In this document: positions 25,070-33,100 of the stretch, piece by piece | Layout of the letters: each line of letters begins with the position of its first letter | Numbering within the stretch: position 1 is the first letter of the stretch | Notes under the pieces: generated by a model | What the model was told of the DNA's origin: nothing | What the model saw: the letters and a program-made list of their open reading frames with translations, nothing else | Database searches by the model: none | Position numbers and translations under genes: made by a program | Assembly: GCF_030816485.1 (NCBI RefSeq) | Contig: NZ_JAUSYC010000001.1 | Coordinates: forward strand, 930,001 to 994,000 | Direction: 5' to 3' | Origin: Arthrobacter sp. B1I2 | GTDB lineage: Bacteria > Actinomycetota > Actinomycetes > Actinomycetales > Micrococcaceae | Length of the DNA stretch: 64,000 nt

Positions 25070-25731
25070 GAGCCGGCGGCGCTGTCGCCGGACATGGCCC
25101 GCAGGGCTGCGTCGCGGGCAGCCATGACGTGGTCGAAGGCAATCCTGCCGGCCTTGTCCGGCTTACCGGCGGCAATGGCATCCACTAAAGTGCCGTGCTG
25201 GACCAAGGCCTGGTCCCTTCGTTGCTGCGTGCTGTTGGTGAAGTGCCGGTACCGCTCCATGTGGCCGGTGATTTGGCCATGGAAGCGCCGGGCCCATGTG
25301 TTCCCTGCGATCTCGGCGATCTTTGCGTGCAGCGACATCCCCTGCTGCATCGCATCATCGGCAAACTCCACCATGGCCGCATTGCGGGCAAGGATGCCCC
25401 GGAGTGCCTCAAGGTCGGCCTCCGTCGCCCTCAGGCACGCATTTCGGGCCATGAGGGATTCCATGGCAGCGCGTACTTCGAACAAATCGGAGATGGCTGC
25501 CTCATCCAGCGCCGGTACCAGAACCGCTCCCGTGGGTTGCTGCTCGAGGAGGCTCTCGGAAATAAGCCTCCTGACCGCTTCGCGCAGCGGCGTGCGGCTG
25601 ACGTGGAGCGCCGCGGCCATGGCAGGCTCATAGATCCGCTCCCCCGGTTTCAGTTCGAGGGCGAGGATGCGCCGCTTCAGTTCGGCATAGACAACGTGTG
25701 CTCCGGTGTTCCGGGCTGGTGTTTCCGGCAA
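25066..25731 (-). CDS. GntR-family transcriptional regulator (FCD domain)
   Basis: 221 residues. The winged helix-turn-helix occupies about 10-75 (YEPAMAAALHVSRTPLREAVRRLISESLL) and the helical FCD effector domain about 85-210, with FEVRAAMESLMARNA and the His-containing HAKIAEIAGN and HGTLVDAI segments. Translation starts at TTG (25729-25731) with GGAGG 8 nt upstream. It is cotranscribed with the MFS gene, and an inverted repeat at 25757-25772 sits just upstream of its own promoter, so autoregulation and control of the transporter are likely. The ligand is unknown. Confidence 0.88.
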   Translation of the reverse strand: MPETPARNTGAHVVYAELKRRILALELKPGERIYEPAMAAALHVSRTPLREAVRRLISESLLEQQPTGAVLVPALDEAAISDLFEVRAAMESLMARNACLRATEADLEALRGILARNAAMVEFADDAMQQGMSLHAKIAEIAGNTWARRFHGQITGHMERYRHFTNSTQQRRDQALVQHGTLVDAIAAGKPDKAGRIAFDHVMAARDAALRAMSGDSAAGS

Positions 25732-25756
25732 GGTGTACCTCCACCGGAATCATACT

Positions 25757-25772
25757 TGTATACATCTATACA
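25757..25772. promoter_or_regulatory. Inverted repeat, probable GntR operator
   Basis: TGTATA-CATC-TATACA is a perfect 6-bp inverted repeat with a 4-nt centre. On the minus strand it lies directly upstream of a -10-like TATGAT (25749-25754) and 26 nt before the TTG start of the GntR gene. AT-rich TGTATACA-type sites are common for FCD-domain GntR proteins. Confidence 0.6.
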
Positions 25773-25822
25773 GAACGAATGGCTGTAGCGCCTTCCCTCG
25801 GGAGGACCTACAGCACGGAAAC

Positions 25823-25886
25823 GCCGGCAGGGACTCCCCCTGCCGGCACCGCGTGTGGCGTTCGACGGCGGGACGTCCCGCCGTCG
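25823..25886 (-). terminator. Two adjacent hairpins downstream of the second MHS gene
   Basis: A perfect 24-bp palindrome at 25863-25886 (half CGACGGCGGGAC) and a 10-bp stem at 25823-25832/25838-25847 (GCCGGCAGGG, 5-nt loop) follow the MHS stop codon on the minus strand. Neither has a T-run, but their strength and position in the gap before the GntR operator fit transcription termination or 3' end protection of the transporter mRNA. Confidence 0.55.
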
Positions 25887-25896
25887 TCAAATGCTC

Positions 25897-27273
25897 TTAA
25901 GCGCCGCTTCCCTTCGCGCGCACGTCCTTCTCCACCTCAAGGTCTTCAAGCGACGTCCCCTTGGTGTCCGAGGACATCAGGGTGGCCACCGCGGCGATAA
26001 GGCAGATCCCCAGGGTGGTCAGGCCGATGGTCAGCGGGACGTTGGTGGAGCCCGGAGGAGCGATCGCCGTGAAGATGCTCGGGAAGAACGATGCGATCAT
26101 GAGGCCGATGTTCTGCGAGACGGCGAAGCCGGTCACACGGATCCGCATGGGGAACTGCTCCTGGAAGAACGTGGCGAAGGTTGCGTTCCACATCTGGAAG
26201 AAGATGCCCTGCACGATCACCACGCAGACGAAGACCAGCGGCAGGCTTCCCTGTTCAATCGCCCACAGGTATCCGCCCACCAGCAGGCCGCCGATGATCC
26301 CGCCGGCTGCCATGAGCGCCCGTCGGCCGATCCTGTCGGACAGCGCGCCGAACAGCGGGATGGTGGCCACGGCAGCGATGTTGGCAACGAGTGTCACCCA
26401 CAGGAACTCGCTGCTGGAGAAACCGTTGCCGTATCCCTTTTGCGTGGCGTAGGAGACGCCGAAGATCAGCGTGGCCATGCCGATGACGTTGGTGAACGTC
26501 ATAGCAACGCAACGGACCAGGACACCCGGGCGGGTGCGCAGGAGTTCGACGAGCGGAAAGCGCTTGGTTTCGGGCTTGCCTGACTGCGCCACGTAGGTGG
26601 GCGGCTCCTGCACCCGCCGGCGGATGAAGTAGCCCGCCAGGATCACGACGGCACTGAGCAGGAACGGGATGCGCCAACCCCAGGAGCCGAACTGGTCCGC
26701 CGGGAGGACTGCCGCGAGCGGGAGCAGGACGGCGGTGGCCAGGATGGAGCCCACCTGCGTGCCCTGGAGGCTGAAGCTTGCGAAGAATCCCCGCCTGGCG
26801 TCGGGAGAGTGCTCAACGATCATCGCGCTGGCGCCGCCGAGTTCCCCGGCCACGGCAAAGCCCTGGATGAGGCGGAGGACCACCAGGAGGGCTGGGGCGA
26901 GGAGGCCGACCTGTCCGTAAGTGGGCAGCAGGCCAACAGCGAAGGTGGCAAAGCCCATGAGCAACATCGCGAAGACGAGGACCTTCTTGCGGCCGTGCCG
27001 GTCACCGTAGGCCCCAAGGACGACGGCGCCTACCGGACGGGAGACATATCCGACGGCGTACGTTGCCAGGGAAGCGATAATTCCGACCGTGGGGTTCTCC
27101 GACGGAAAGAAGATGGTGGGGAAGATCAGCGTGGCCGCCAGCGAGTACAGCGCAAAGTCATAGTACTCAAGGGCGCTTCCGATCCAGCCGCTCCACGCCG
27201 CCTTCCTGGGGTCCCGCAACCCGGTTCCAGCCCCCTGGAGGGTGAGGGGCATGCGCGTCGGGGTGGTGCTCAT
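25897..27273 (-). CDS. MFS transporter, metabolite:H+ symporter (MHS) family
   Basis: 458 residues with twelve predicted helices. MHS signatures are visible: ALEYYDFALYSLAATLIFP in helix 1, LGAYGDRHGRKKVLVF after helix 2, and LRLIQGFAVAGELGGA in helix 4. The ATG at 27271-27273 has GAAGGA 8 nt upstream; an in-frame ATG at 27300 lacks a good site. The gene has its own promoter region with a LacI-type palindrome at 27384-27395. Its downstream partner in metabolism may be the dehydrogenase at 27478, which is transcribed in the same direction upstream of it. Likely imports a small carboxylate or sugar acid by proton symport. Confidence 0.85.
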   Translation of the reverse strand: MSTTPTRMPLTLQGAGTGLRDPRKAAWSGWIGSALEYYDFALYSLAATLIFPTIFFPSENPTVGIIASLATYAVGYVSRPVGAVVLGAYGDRHGRKKVLVFAMLLMGFATFAVGLLPTYGQVGLLAPALLVVLRLIQGFAVAGELGGASAMIVEHSPDARRGFFASFSLQGTQVGSILATAVLLPLAAVLPADQFGSWGWRIPFLLSAVVILAGYFIRRRVQEPPTYVAQSGKPETKRFPLVELLRTRPGVLVRCVAMTFTNVIGMATLIFGVSYATQKGYGNGFSSSEFLWVTLVANIAAVATIPLFGALSDRIGRRALMAAGGIIGGLLVGGYLWAIEQGSLPLVFVCVVIVQGIFFQMWNATFATFFQEQFPMRIRVTGFAVSQNIGLMIASFFPSIFTAIAPPGSTNVPLTIGLTTLGICLIAAVATLMSSDTKGTSLEDLEVEKDVRAKGSGA

Positions 27274-27383
27274 GTGCTTGTCCTTCGTCTTCATTGGCAA
27301 GGAACCTGAACCGCCGGTTTCAGCAAGTGTTCATGGCTGGTGTCTGCGGCCGAAACCGCCGCAGGAGCTGAAGCGTCAGCTCT

Positions 27384-27395
27384 TGAATCGATTCA
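27384..27395. promoter_or_regulatory. LacI-type palindromic operator upstream of the MHS gene
   Basis: TGAATCGATTCA is a perfect 12-bp palindrome centred on CG, the usual layout of LacI/GalR operators. On the minus strand it directly follows an AT-rich -10-like element (TATATTTAAT, about 27396-27405), so a bound repressor would block the start site. It is 111 nt before the transporter's ATG. No LacI gene lies adjacent; the nearest is at 42047. Confidence 0.55.
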
Positions 27396-27477
27396 TTAAA
27401 TATAGAAGGTGACGCGCGCGACGTCAATGGCAAGCGCTATCCCAGCCCGTGTTGCCTGGCCGGGAGGGGGCATGCTG

Positions 27478-28350
27478 CTACCGGCTGGCGTAGTAGGCCG
27501 CAGCCATGTCCTGCTTGGCCCGCCCCTGGCCTGCCACCCGGTCCAGCCGGGCGGCGGCCGCGGCAGCGCCGTCAAGCTTCAGGCCCTGCCCTGTGGCGGC
27601 GTCCACAATGAGATGGGCGTCCTTGCGCGCAGTGTCCACAGCAAAGGAAGCAGGCTCCAGCCCGTCATTCATGATGAGGTCCATCTTGGTGCGCAGGTAG
27701 GGCAGGTCGAGGGGGCCGCCGTCCAGCACGCCGAGGAACTGCTGTGGATCGACTCCCAGCGCCTGGGCAAGGGCAACCACTTCGCCGGCGGCGTTGGAGG
27801 CTGCAATGACCCAGCTGTTGACCACAAGCTTGAGGCGGGCCGCTGACCCTTTCGAGGGGTCGTCGTCCGTCCAGATGGTGCGGGCGCCAATGGCATCGAG
27901 GACCGGCGCCACGCGTTGGCGCACTGCCTCGGGGCCGGCGGCAATCACCAGAAGCTGGCCGGCTTCGGCAGGGGCGCGCGTTCCCGAAACCGGCGCCTCC
28001 ACCAGTTCCAGGCCAAGCTCGGCGGCCAGAGCTGCCAATGTGGGAACGTCCTGCACGCCCACGGTCGTGGATTGGACCCAGGCCGTGCCGGGCCGGAGGC
28101 CAGGAGCTGCGCTCCGCATGACCTGTTCCACCGCGGCGGCGTCGTAGAGCATGGTCAGGACCACGTCCGCCGACTCAACTGCCTGGGAAGGGTCAGCCGC
28201 ACTCCTGGCACCTTCGGCAACCAACGGTTCCGTTTTGACCCCGTCCCGGTTCCACACAGAAACGTCGTGGCCGGCGCGCAGGAGGTTCCGTGCCATGGCC
28301 GCTCCCATGATCCCGGTCCCCAGCACAGCCACTGTGAGTTTGGTATCCAT
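27478..28350 (-). CDS. 3-hydroxyisobutyrate dehydrogenase-family NAD(P) oxidoreductase
   Basis: 290 residues of the beta-hydroxyacid dehydrogenase family. The N-terminal Rossmann loop is VAVLGTGIMGAAMARNLL (8-24). The substrate motif EAPVSGTRAPAEAGQL at 118-132 and the catalytic lysine K174 in ARLKLVVNSW are in the expected places. The C-terminal helical domain follows. The ATG at 28350 is preceded by GGGAGA. Family members oxidise 3-hydroxyisobutyrate, tartronate semialdehyde, 6-phosphogluconate-like or other 3-hydroxy acids; the sequence does not tell which. It lies upstream of the MHS transporter on the same strand with about 200 nt between. Confidence 0.85.
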   Translation of the reverse strand: MDTKLTVAVLGTGIMGAAMARNLLRAGHDVSVWNRDGVKTEPLVAEGARSAADPSQAVESADVVLTMLYDAAAVEQVMRSAAPGLRPGTAWVQSTTVGVQDVPTLAALAAELGLELVEAPVSGTRAPAEAGQLLVIAAGPEAVRQRVAPVLDAIGARTIWTDDDPSKGSAARLKLVVNSWVIAASNAAGEVVALAQALGVDPQQFLGVLDGGPLDLPYLRTKMDLIMNDGLEPASFAVDTARKDAHLIVDAATGQGLKLDGAAAAAARLDRVAGQGRAKQDMAAAYYASR

Positions 28351-28424
28351 CAGTTCATCTCCCGTTCAAGGTTTGGTTTCCCTCTTTACCTACCCAACGC
28401 TGCAAAGATTCTGTAGATTATTCA

Positions 28425-28530
28425 TGCGGAGGGGAGTATCCCCACTTCAGTCCATCGTCAATACGGAGGCCCCAGCGCCTTCCGGTGGGCGGGCCGGCAT
28501 TCGGCCGGGAGAGACCTCCAGTTGGTAATA
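28425..28530 (+). ncRNA. Probable yybP-ykoY (manganese) riboswitch upstream of terC
   Basis: The leader of terC contains GGAGGGGAGTA followed by CATCGTCAATACGG, which match the two conserved loops of the yybP-ykoY class (GGGGAGUA in the first loop and the UACG-containing Mn-binding loop). A G/C-rich hairpin (CCGGC-N5-GCCGG, about 28494-28508) sits between the aptamer and the GTG start and could act as the expression platform. The yybP-ykoY class is known to control TerC, MntP and related exporters in response to Mn2+. The assignment rests on these loops and on the gene downstream; a covariance search was not possible here. Confidence 0.65.
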
Positions 28531-28551
28531 CTGACTGGAAGCAGGTCCCCT

Positions 28552-29601
28552 GTGAATGTACCCCTCTGGATGTGGTTCGCCGTCGTCGGATTCATCCTCC
28601 TCATGCTTGCCGTGGACCTTGTGGCCCACCGCCGCGCCCATGTGATCTCTGTCCGGGAGGCCGCCGCCTGGTCCGCCGTCTGGGTTGTGTTCGGCGTGGC
28701 GTTCGGCGGGCTTGTCTGGTTTATGTACGGCGCGGAATTCGGCCAGCAGTACTTCGCCGGGTACCTGATCGAGAAGTCACTCGCCGTGGACAACGTCTTT
28801 GTGTGGGCCATTATTTTCTCGTTCTTCGCCGTTCCCCGCGAGTACCAGCACCGCGTGCTCTTCTTCGGCGTGGTGGGGGCGCTGGTATTCCGGGGCCTGT
28901 TCATCGCAGCGGGATCGGCCATCATTGCCAGTGCCGGCTGGGTGCTGTATCTCTTCGCAGCATTCCTGCTCTTCACCGGGTACCGGATGCTCAGGCAGCG
29001 AAACGAGCACATCGACCCCGGGAAGTCACGGACCCTGAAACTCTTCCGCCGCCATGTGCCCATGACGGATGCCTTCCACGGCCAGCGGTTCCTTATCCGC
29101 AAGGGCGGCGCGCTGCTGGCCACACCGCTGCTGGCGGTCCTGGTGATTGTGGAGGTCACGGACATCGTCTTCGCCGTGGACTCCATCCCGGCGATCTTCG
29201 CCGTCACTGACGACGTTTTCCTGGTTTTCACAGCCAACGCATTTGCCATCCTGGGCCTGCGCGCCATGTACTTCCTGCTGGCGGACCTCATCCACCGCTT
29301 TGTCTACCTGAAGACCGGCCTGGCCCTGGTGCTGGTGTGGGTCGGCATCAAGATGGCGCTCAAGATCGATGTCTACTACATCCCGACGCCCATCTCCCTG
29401 GCCGTCATCACCGCCATCCTGGCCGTCTCCATCCTGGCAAGCCTGGCCGCCAGCCGGGGCCAGCAACGCCACGAGCCGCCGGTGCCGGCCACTCCACCGT
29501 TCCGGAACGCCACGGATCAGGAACTCCAGGATCTGGAGCCGCTGTGGCGCAGGGCGGGCAGCAAGGACGGACTGCCGCCCGCCGCAAAGTCTATGAAGTA
29601 G
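28552..29601 (+). CDS. terC: TerC-family integral membrane protein
   Basis: About 349 residues from GTG at 28552, with some nine membrane helices. TerC hallmarks are the acidic helices EKSLAVDNVFVWAII and VEVTDIVFAVDSIPAIFAV, where the D/E residues are thought to bind metal. The C-terminus (from about 310) is a charged cytoplasmic tail. TerC proteins related to Alx and MeeF export manganese or help metalate secreted proteins, and this one follows a probable Mn riboswitch. The GTG has GCAGG upstream and sits directly after the leader; an earlier ATG at 28522 lies inside the predicted riboswitch and is unlikely. The proposed Mn role is inference from family and leader. Confidence 0.88.
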   Translation: MNVPLWMWFAVVGFILLMLAVDLVAHRRAHVISVREAAAWSAVWVVFGVAFGGLVWFMYGAEFGQQYFAGYLIEKSLAVDNVFVWAIIFSFFAVPREYQHRVLFFGVVGALVFRGLFIAAGSAIIASAGWVLYLFAAFLLFTGYRMLRQRNEHIDPGKSRTLKLFRRHVPMTDAFHGQRFLIRKGGALLATPLLAVLVIVEVTDIVFAVDSIPAIFAVTDDVFLVFTANAFAILGLRAMYFLLADLIHRFVYLKTGLALVLVWVGIKMALKIDVYYIPTPISLAVITAILAVSILASLAASRGQQRHEPPVPATPPFRNATDQELQDLEPLWRRAGSKDGLPPAAKSMK

Positions 29602-29664
29602 GCCTGCCGGGCAGGGAATGACAGCTCCTGCGGAATGTCGGCGCGCCGTCCTAGACTCATACCC

Positions 29665-29925
29665 ATGAGCGACAGCAACCAGGAAACAATCGGCAGCCCG
29701 GAACCCGAACCCAATGCAGGCCTCAACAGGGACCCGGAAGACTGGGTTACCGGCGATGAACCCATGACCGCGGCGCAGCGCAGCTACCTCGATACGCTGG
29801 CGCGGGAGGCCGGGGAGGAACTTCCCGCAGACCTGAGCAAGGCGGAGGCGTCAAAGCACATCGACCGGCTGCAGCAGCACAGCAACCGCGTGGCCGGCGG
29901 CGGGGACAACAGCGCCGGCAGTTAG
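29665..29925 (+). CDS. DUF3072 small protein
   Basis: 86 residues starting MSDSNQETIG. The centre matches the DUF3072 pattern: a DPEDWVTGDEPMTAAQRSYL block followed by LAREAGEELPADLSKAEASKHIDRLQ, which looks like a SAP- or LEM-like helix-extended-loop-helix DNA- or nucleoprotein-binding fold. The protein is acidic at the N-terminus. The function of the family is not established. The gene stands between terC and a convergent small gene at 29945. Confidence 0.75.
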   Translation: MSDSNQETIGSPEPEPNAGLNRDPEDWVTGDEPMTAAQRSYLDTLAREAGEELPADLSKAEASKHIDRLQQHSNRVAGGGDNSAGS

Positions 29926-29944
29926 GCGCCGGCGGAAAGGTGAC

Positions 29945-30148
29945 CTACCAGGCCTGGTGTTCGCGGGTCAGGCCGAAGGGAACCGCGTCGCTGAGGGCCA
30001 CCGTGAACTTGTCCACGGCGTGCCGGGTAACCAGGATGCCGTGCCGCTTCTCGGCCAGTGCGTGGGCTTTGGCAGCCGTGACGGCAGCATCGAGCTCGCG
30101 GTCCATACTCTGGCGGTCGGACACGGTGAGGGTCAGCGGGAAGTTCAT
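29945..30148 (-). CDS. Hypothetical 67-residue protein
   Basis: The frame starts with ATG at 30146-30148 and reads MNFPLTLTVSDRQSMDREL, then a helix rich in alanine and lysine, ending in FGLTREHQAW. There are no membrane segments or cysteines. Its codon use is like that of the neighbouring genes and it ends close to the convergent DUF3072 gene, so it is probably a real small gene. Length and composition fit a small DNA- or stress-associated protein but I recognise no family. Confidence 0.5.
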   Translation of the reverse strand: MNFPLTLTVSDRQSMDRELDAAVTAAKAHALAEKRHGILVTRHAVDKFTVALSDAVPFGLTREHQAW

Positions 30149-30459
30149 GGGTCTAGCCTTAGTGTGTTGGGGGGTAGGGGATCATATCTCATACCTGCGC
30201 TCCCCAAGGCTGCAGACGAAGTCGGGCACCTTTGTGCCCAGTTCATAATGCCCGAGTAATGGATCACCAGCAACTTGAAAAATCAAGTAATAAGTCGCCG
30301 CAGGTCAAAAGCGTGAAGGGACGAGCACGGTCCAGCAATTACGGGCGCCAAAGCACCGTGAATTAGAGTTGGACGGCAGTGGAAGCTGTTTCCGGACGAC
30401 TCCAATGCCCCTGAACCAGCCATGCGGCAGAACCCAGCCACCAGCACAAAACCAAACGT
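30149..30459. other. Intergenic leader of the glycosyltransferase gene
   Basis: About 310 nt without a gene. A small hairpin (GGGCAC-CTTT-GTGCCC, 30224-30239) is the only clear structure. The sequence is more AT-rich than the flanking genes around 30240-30300. No recognisable riboswitch or operator was found, and the following gene has no evident Shine-Dalgarno at its GTG start. Confidence 0.4.
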
Positions 30460-31803
30460 GTGCCACGACCTGACAAGGATCCCGCCATTTCCACCGACGC
30501 TTTCTTCGGCAATCTGACCAGGATCCGCAACGTCATCCTTCCCACCCCGGTGCGGAACGGGTTGAACACCGGACGCGGCCTGTTGGGCGGCTTCATCGTG
30601 GTCCACCTTGTCTTCCTGGTCTTCGCTGCCTCCCTCTCCCTGCGCGGCGAGGCCTTCAGCGACACCTTCATCTACCGTGACTGGGCGATGGCCGGCTTCA
30701 ACGACGCGAACCTGAGGGGCGGCCCGAGCCCATGGGTGTACCCCATCCTTGCGCTCATCCCCATGGCCGTCGCCGGCCTGGCAGGACCCGGGCCGTTCTT
30801 CTTCCTCTGGGTCCTCATGACCACACTCCTCAACGGCTGGGCGCTCCTGAAGCTCACAGAGCGCGGCCGCAACGCCAGCGCCATCCCGGCCGGCTGGTGG
30901 TGGCTGGCGTTCACCTTCCTGATGGGCTGGCTGGGCTTCGCCCGCGTGGACGGACTCACCGCCCCGCTGGTCCTCGTGGCCCTGGCCTACGGCGTTAAGC
31001 GCCCCTTCATCGCCTCCGTCCTGCTGGCCATCGGCACCTGGGTGAAGGTCTGGCCCGCGGCCATCATGCTGGCCCTCTTCGCCGTCGTGAAGAACCGCCT
31101 GCTGGTGGTGCTGGCAGGAATCGCGACGACGGCTGGCGTCGTTGCGCTGGCAGCAGCACTGGGCAGCGTCCCCAAGCTCCTGAACTTCCTCACCCAGCAG
31201 GGCGACCGCGGCATGCAGCTCGAAGCCACGTTCACCACCCCCTGGCTCTGGCTCTCCGTCCTGAACGTCGGCGGCTCCCGCATGTACATGAACACGGACA
31301 TCAATTCGATGCAGGTGGACGGCCCCGGCACTGCCACCATGTCCGTCCTGATGCAGCCCCTCCTGGTCCTGGCCGCACTCCTGGTGGCAGGGCTGACTTT
31401 CTGGGCCCTCCACAACGGTAAACAGCACGAGGTGGCCGGTGGCATGGACCGCACCGAACTGCTCCTGGCCGGCGCCCTGACCCTGGCCACCGCATTCGTG
31501 GTCTTCAACAAGGTGGGCTCGCCCCAGTTCATGGTGTGGCTGGGCCCCGCCGTCGCCGTCGGCCTGGCGCACAGCTGGCGTGAATGGCGCGTTCCGGCGG
31601 CAATGCTGATCGCCATTGCCGTGGGGACCTACTTCATCTATCCCCTCTTCTACGACGCCCTCAGCCACAACAACCCCTGGATGGCCCTGGTACTGACCAT
31701 CCGCAATGTCCTGCTGGTGGTCCTGTTCCTGTGGAGCGTCCGACGCCTGTACAAACTGGGCAAGAAGACCGCCACCCCCGCCCCCGCGCTCAAGGAGACC
31801 TAA
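30460..31803 (+). CDS. GT87-type polytopic glycosyltransferase (DUF2029)
   Basis: 447 residues with around ten to twelve membrane helices. The early loop FSDTFIYRDWAMAGFNDANL carries the acidic residue expected to be catalytic in polyprenol-phosphate-mannose-dependent GT-C enzymes, and the segment FVVFNKVGSPQFMVWLGPAV is typical of DUF2029/GT87. Such enzymes add mannose to lipid glycans or lipomannan outside the membrane. The GTG start at 30460 has no obvious ribosome-binding site. A paralogue follows immediately (31805) and an MptB-type mannosyltransferase converges from 34720, so this is a cell-envelope mannan cluster. Confidence 0.82.
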   Translation: MPRPDKDPAISTDAFFGNLTRIRNVILPTPVRNGLNTGRGLLGGFIVVHLVFLVFAASLSLRGEAFSDTFIYRDWAMAGFNDANLRGGPSPWVYPILALIPMAVAGLAGPGPFFFLWVLMTTLLNGWALLKLTERGRNASAIPAGWWWLAFTFLMGWLGFARVDGLTAPLVLVALAYGVKRPFIASVLLAIGTWVKVWPAAIMLALFAVVKNRLLVVLAGIATTAGVVALAAALGSVPKLLNFLTQQGDRGMQLEATFTTPWLWLSVLNVGGSRMYMNTDINSMQVDGPGTATMSVLMQPLLVLAALLVAGLTFWALHNGKQHEVAGGMDRTELLLAGALTLATAFVVFNKVGSPQFMVWLGPAVAVGLAHSWREWRVPAAMLIAIAVGTYFIYPLFYDALSHNNPWMALVLTIRNVLLVVLFLWSVRRLYKLGKKTATPAPALKET

Positions 31804-31804
31804 G

Positions 31805-33088
31805 ATTTCCACAAGGTTCTTCGACCGCCTGGTGACGGTCCGCACCAAACTGCTCCCGGCAAAAGTGGTGGACTGGTTCGCCCGCCCGTCCAGCGTGTGG
31901 TGGGGTTTCGCCGTCGTCCATCTGTACTTCCTGGGGTGGATGGCATCCTTCTTCCTGAACGGGGATACGTTCAGCGACACCGAGCAGTACCGGCAGTGGG
32001 CCATGGACGGCTACAACCCGGCGGACCTGACCGGCAAGATCAGCCCCTGGGTCTACCCGGTGCTGGCGCAGATCCCCATCTTCCTCGCCAACATCGCCGG
32101 ACCCAGCCTCTACCTGCTGGTCTGGTTCCTGATCATCACGGTGCTCAACGCCGTCGGCCTGCTCTACCTCACCCGCGGTCCACGGAAGGTGACGGGCATT
32201 GCGCCGGCTTGGTGGTGGCTGTTCTTCACGGTGTTCATGGGCTACCTGAGCTTCGCCCGGGTGGAGGGCATCACGGCGCCGATCGTGCTGATCGCCCTGC
32301 TCTACGCCGCCGAACGGCCCGTGGTGGCAGGTGTCCTGCTCAGCATCGCCACCTGGATCAAGGTGTGGCCGGCAGCCGTCCTGGTGCCCATCATCATCGC
32401 CAGCCGCAAGCGGATCCAGGTGGTCCTCGCCGGCGCAGCCGTCACCGCCGTGGTGGGCCTGGGCACGTGGCTAACCGGCGGGCTGCCGCACATCATGGAC
32501 TTCCTCCTGAACCAGGGCGAACGCGGCATGCAGCTTGAGGCCACCTTCTCCACACCCTGGGTCTGGCTGAGCGTTTTCCACATCGCCGGCTCAAAGATGG
32601 CAGACAACACGGCCATCAACTCCACCGAGGTCTACGGCCCGGGTGCCGGCACCGCCGCGTTCCTGATGCAGCCGCTGCTGATCCTTGCGGCCATCACCGC
32701 GGCCGTCCTGCTGGTGCGCGCCCTGCGTCGCGGCGCCGAACGTGAGGAGCTGTTCCTCGAAGGCGCGCTCATGATGGTCACCGCGTTCATCGTGTTCAAC
32801 AAGGTGGGCTCCCCGCAGTTCATCATCTGGCTGGCTCCGGTGATCATCGCGGGCCTGGCGCACGACTGGGAGCGCTGGAAGGTCCCGGCCGCCCTGCTGA
32901 TGGGCATCGCGATGACAACGTTCGTGATCTACCCGCTGTTCTACACACCGCTCATCCATGCCCACCCGGTCATGGCGGCCATCCTCACCACCCGCAACGT
33001 GCTCCTGGTGGTGCTGCTCTGGTGGTCCGTGAAGCGCACCGCCGAGCTGGGACGCAGGACTTCGGCGCAGGTGCCGGCCGGAGCCTGA
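31805..33088 (+). CDS. Second GT87-type glycosyltransferase, paralogue of the preceding gene
   Basis: About 427 residues, membrane topology as in the upstream gene. The two align along their length: FSDTEQYRQWAMDGYNPADLTG versus FSDTFIYRDWAMAGFNDANL, WWWLFFTVFMGYLSFARVEG versus WWWLAFTFLMGWLGFARVDG, and FIVFNKVGSPQFIIWLAPV. This indicates a local duplication. A perfect AAGGAG (31792-31797) inside the end of the first gene lies exactly 7 nt before an in-frame ATT (31805-31807), giving ISTRFFDRLVTVRT; I favour this rare start. The first conventional start is GTG at 31832, which lacks a good Shine-Dalgarno. The tandem pair probably makes adjacent linkages in the same mannan-like polymer. Confidence 0.82.
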   Translation: MSTRFFDRLVTVRTKLLPAKVVDWFARPSSVWWGFAVVHLYFLGWMASFFLNGDTFSDTEQYRQWAMDGYNPADLTGKISPWVYPVLAQIPIFLANIAGPSLYLLVWFLIITVLNAVGLLYLTRGPRKVTGIAPAWWWLFFTVFMGYLSFARVEGITAPIVLIALLYAAERPVVAGVLLSIATWIKVWPAAVLVPIIIASRKRIQVVLAGAAVTAVVGLGTWLTGGLPHIMDFLLNQGERGMQLEATFSTPWVWLSVFHIAGSKMADNTAINSTEVYGPGAGTAAFLMQPLLILAAITAAVLLVRALRRGAEREELFLEGALMMVTAFIVFNKVGSPQFIIWLAPVIIAGLAHDWERWKVPAALLMGIAMTTFVIYPLFYTPLIHAHPVMAAILTTRNVLLVVLLWWSVKRTAELGRRTSAQVPAGA

Positions 33089-33100
33089 CCGGTTCCGCGG

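Noticed and set aside
30283-32004. 573-residue minus frame opposite the GT87 genes
   Set aside because: Its translation is dominated by H, Q, G and D, typical of antisense to membrane-protein codons; the plus strand encodes clear GT-C enzymes.
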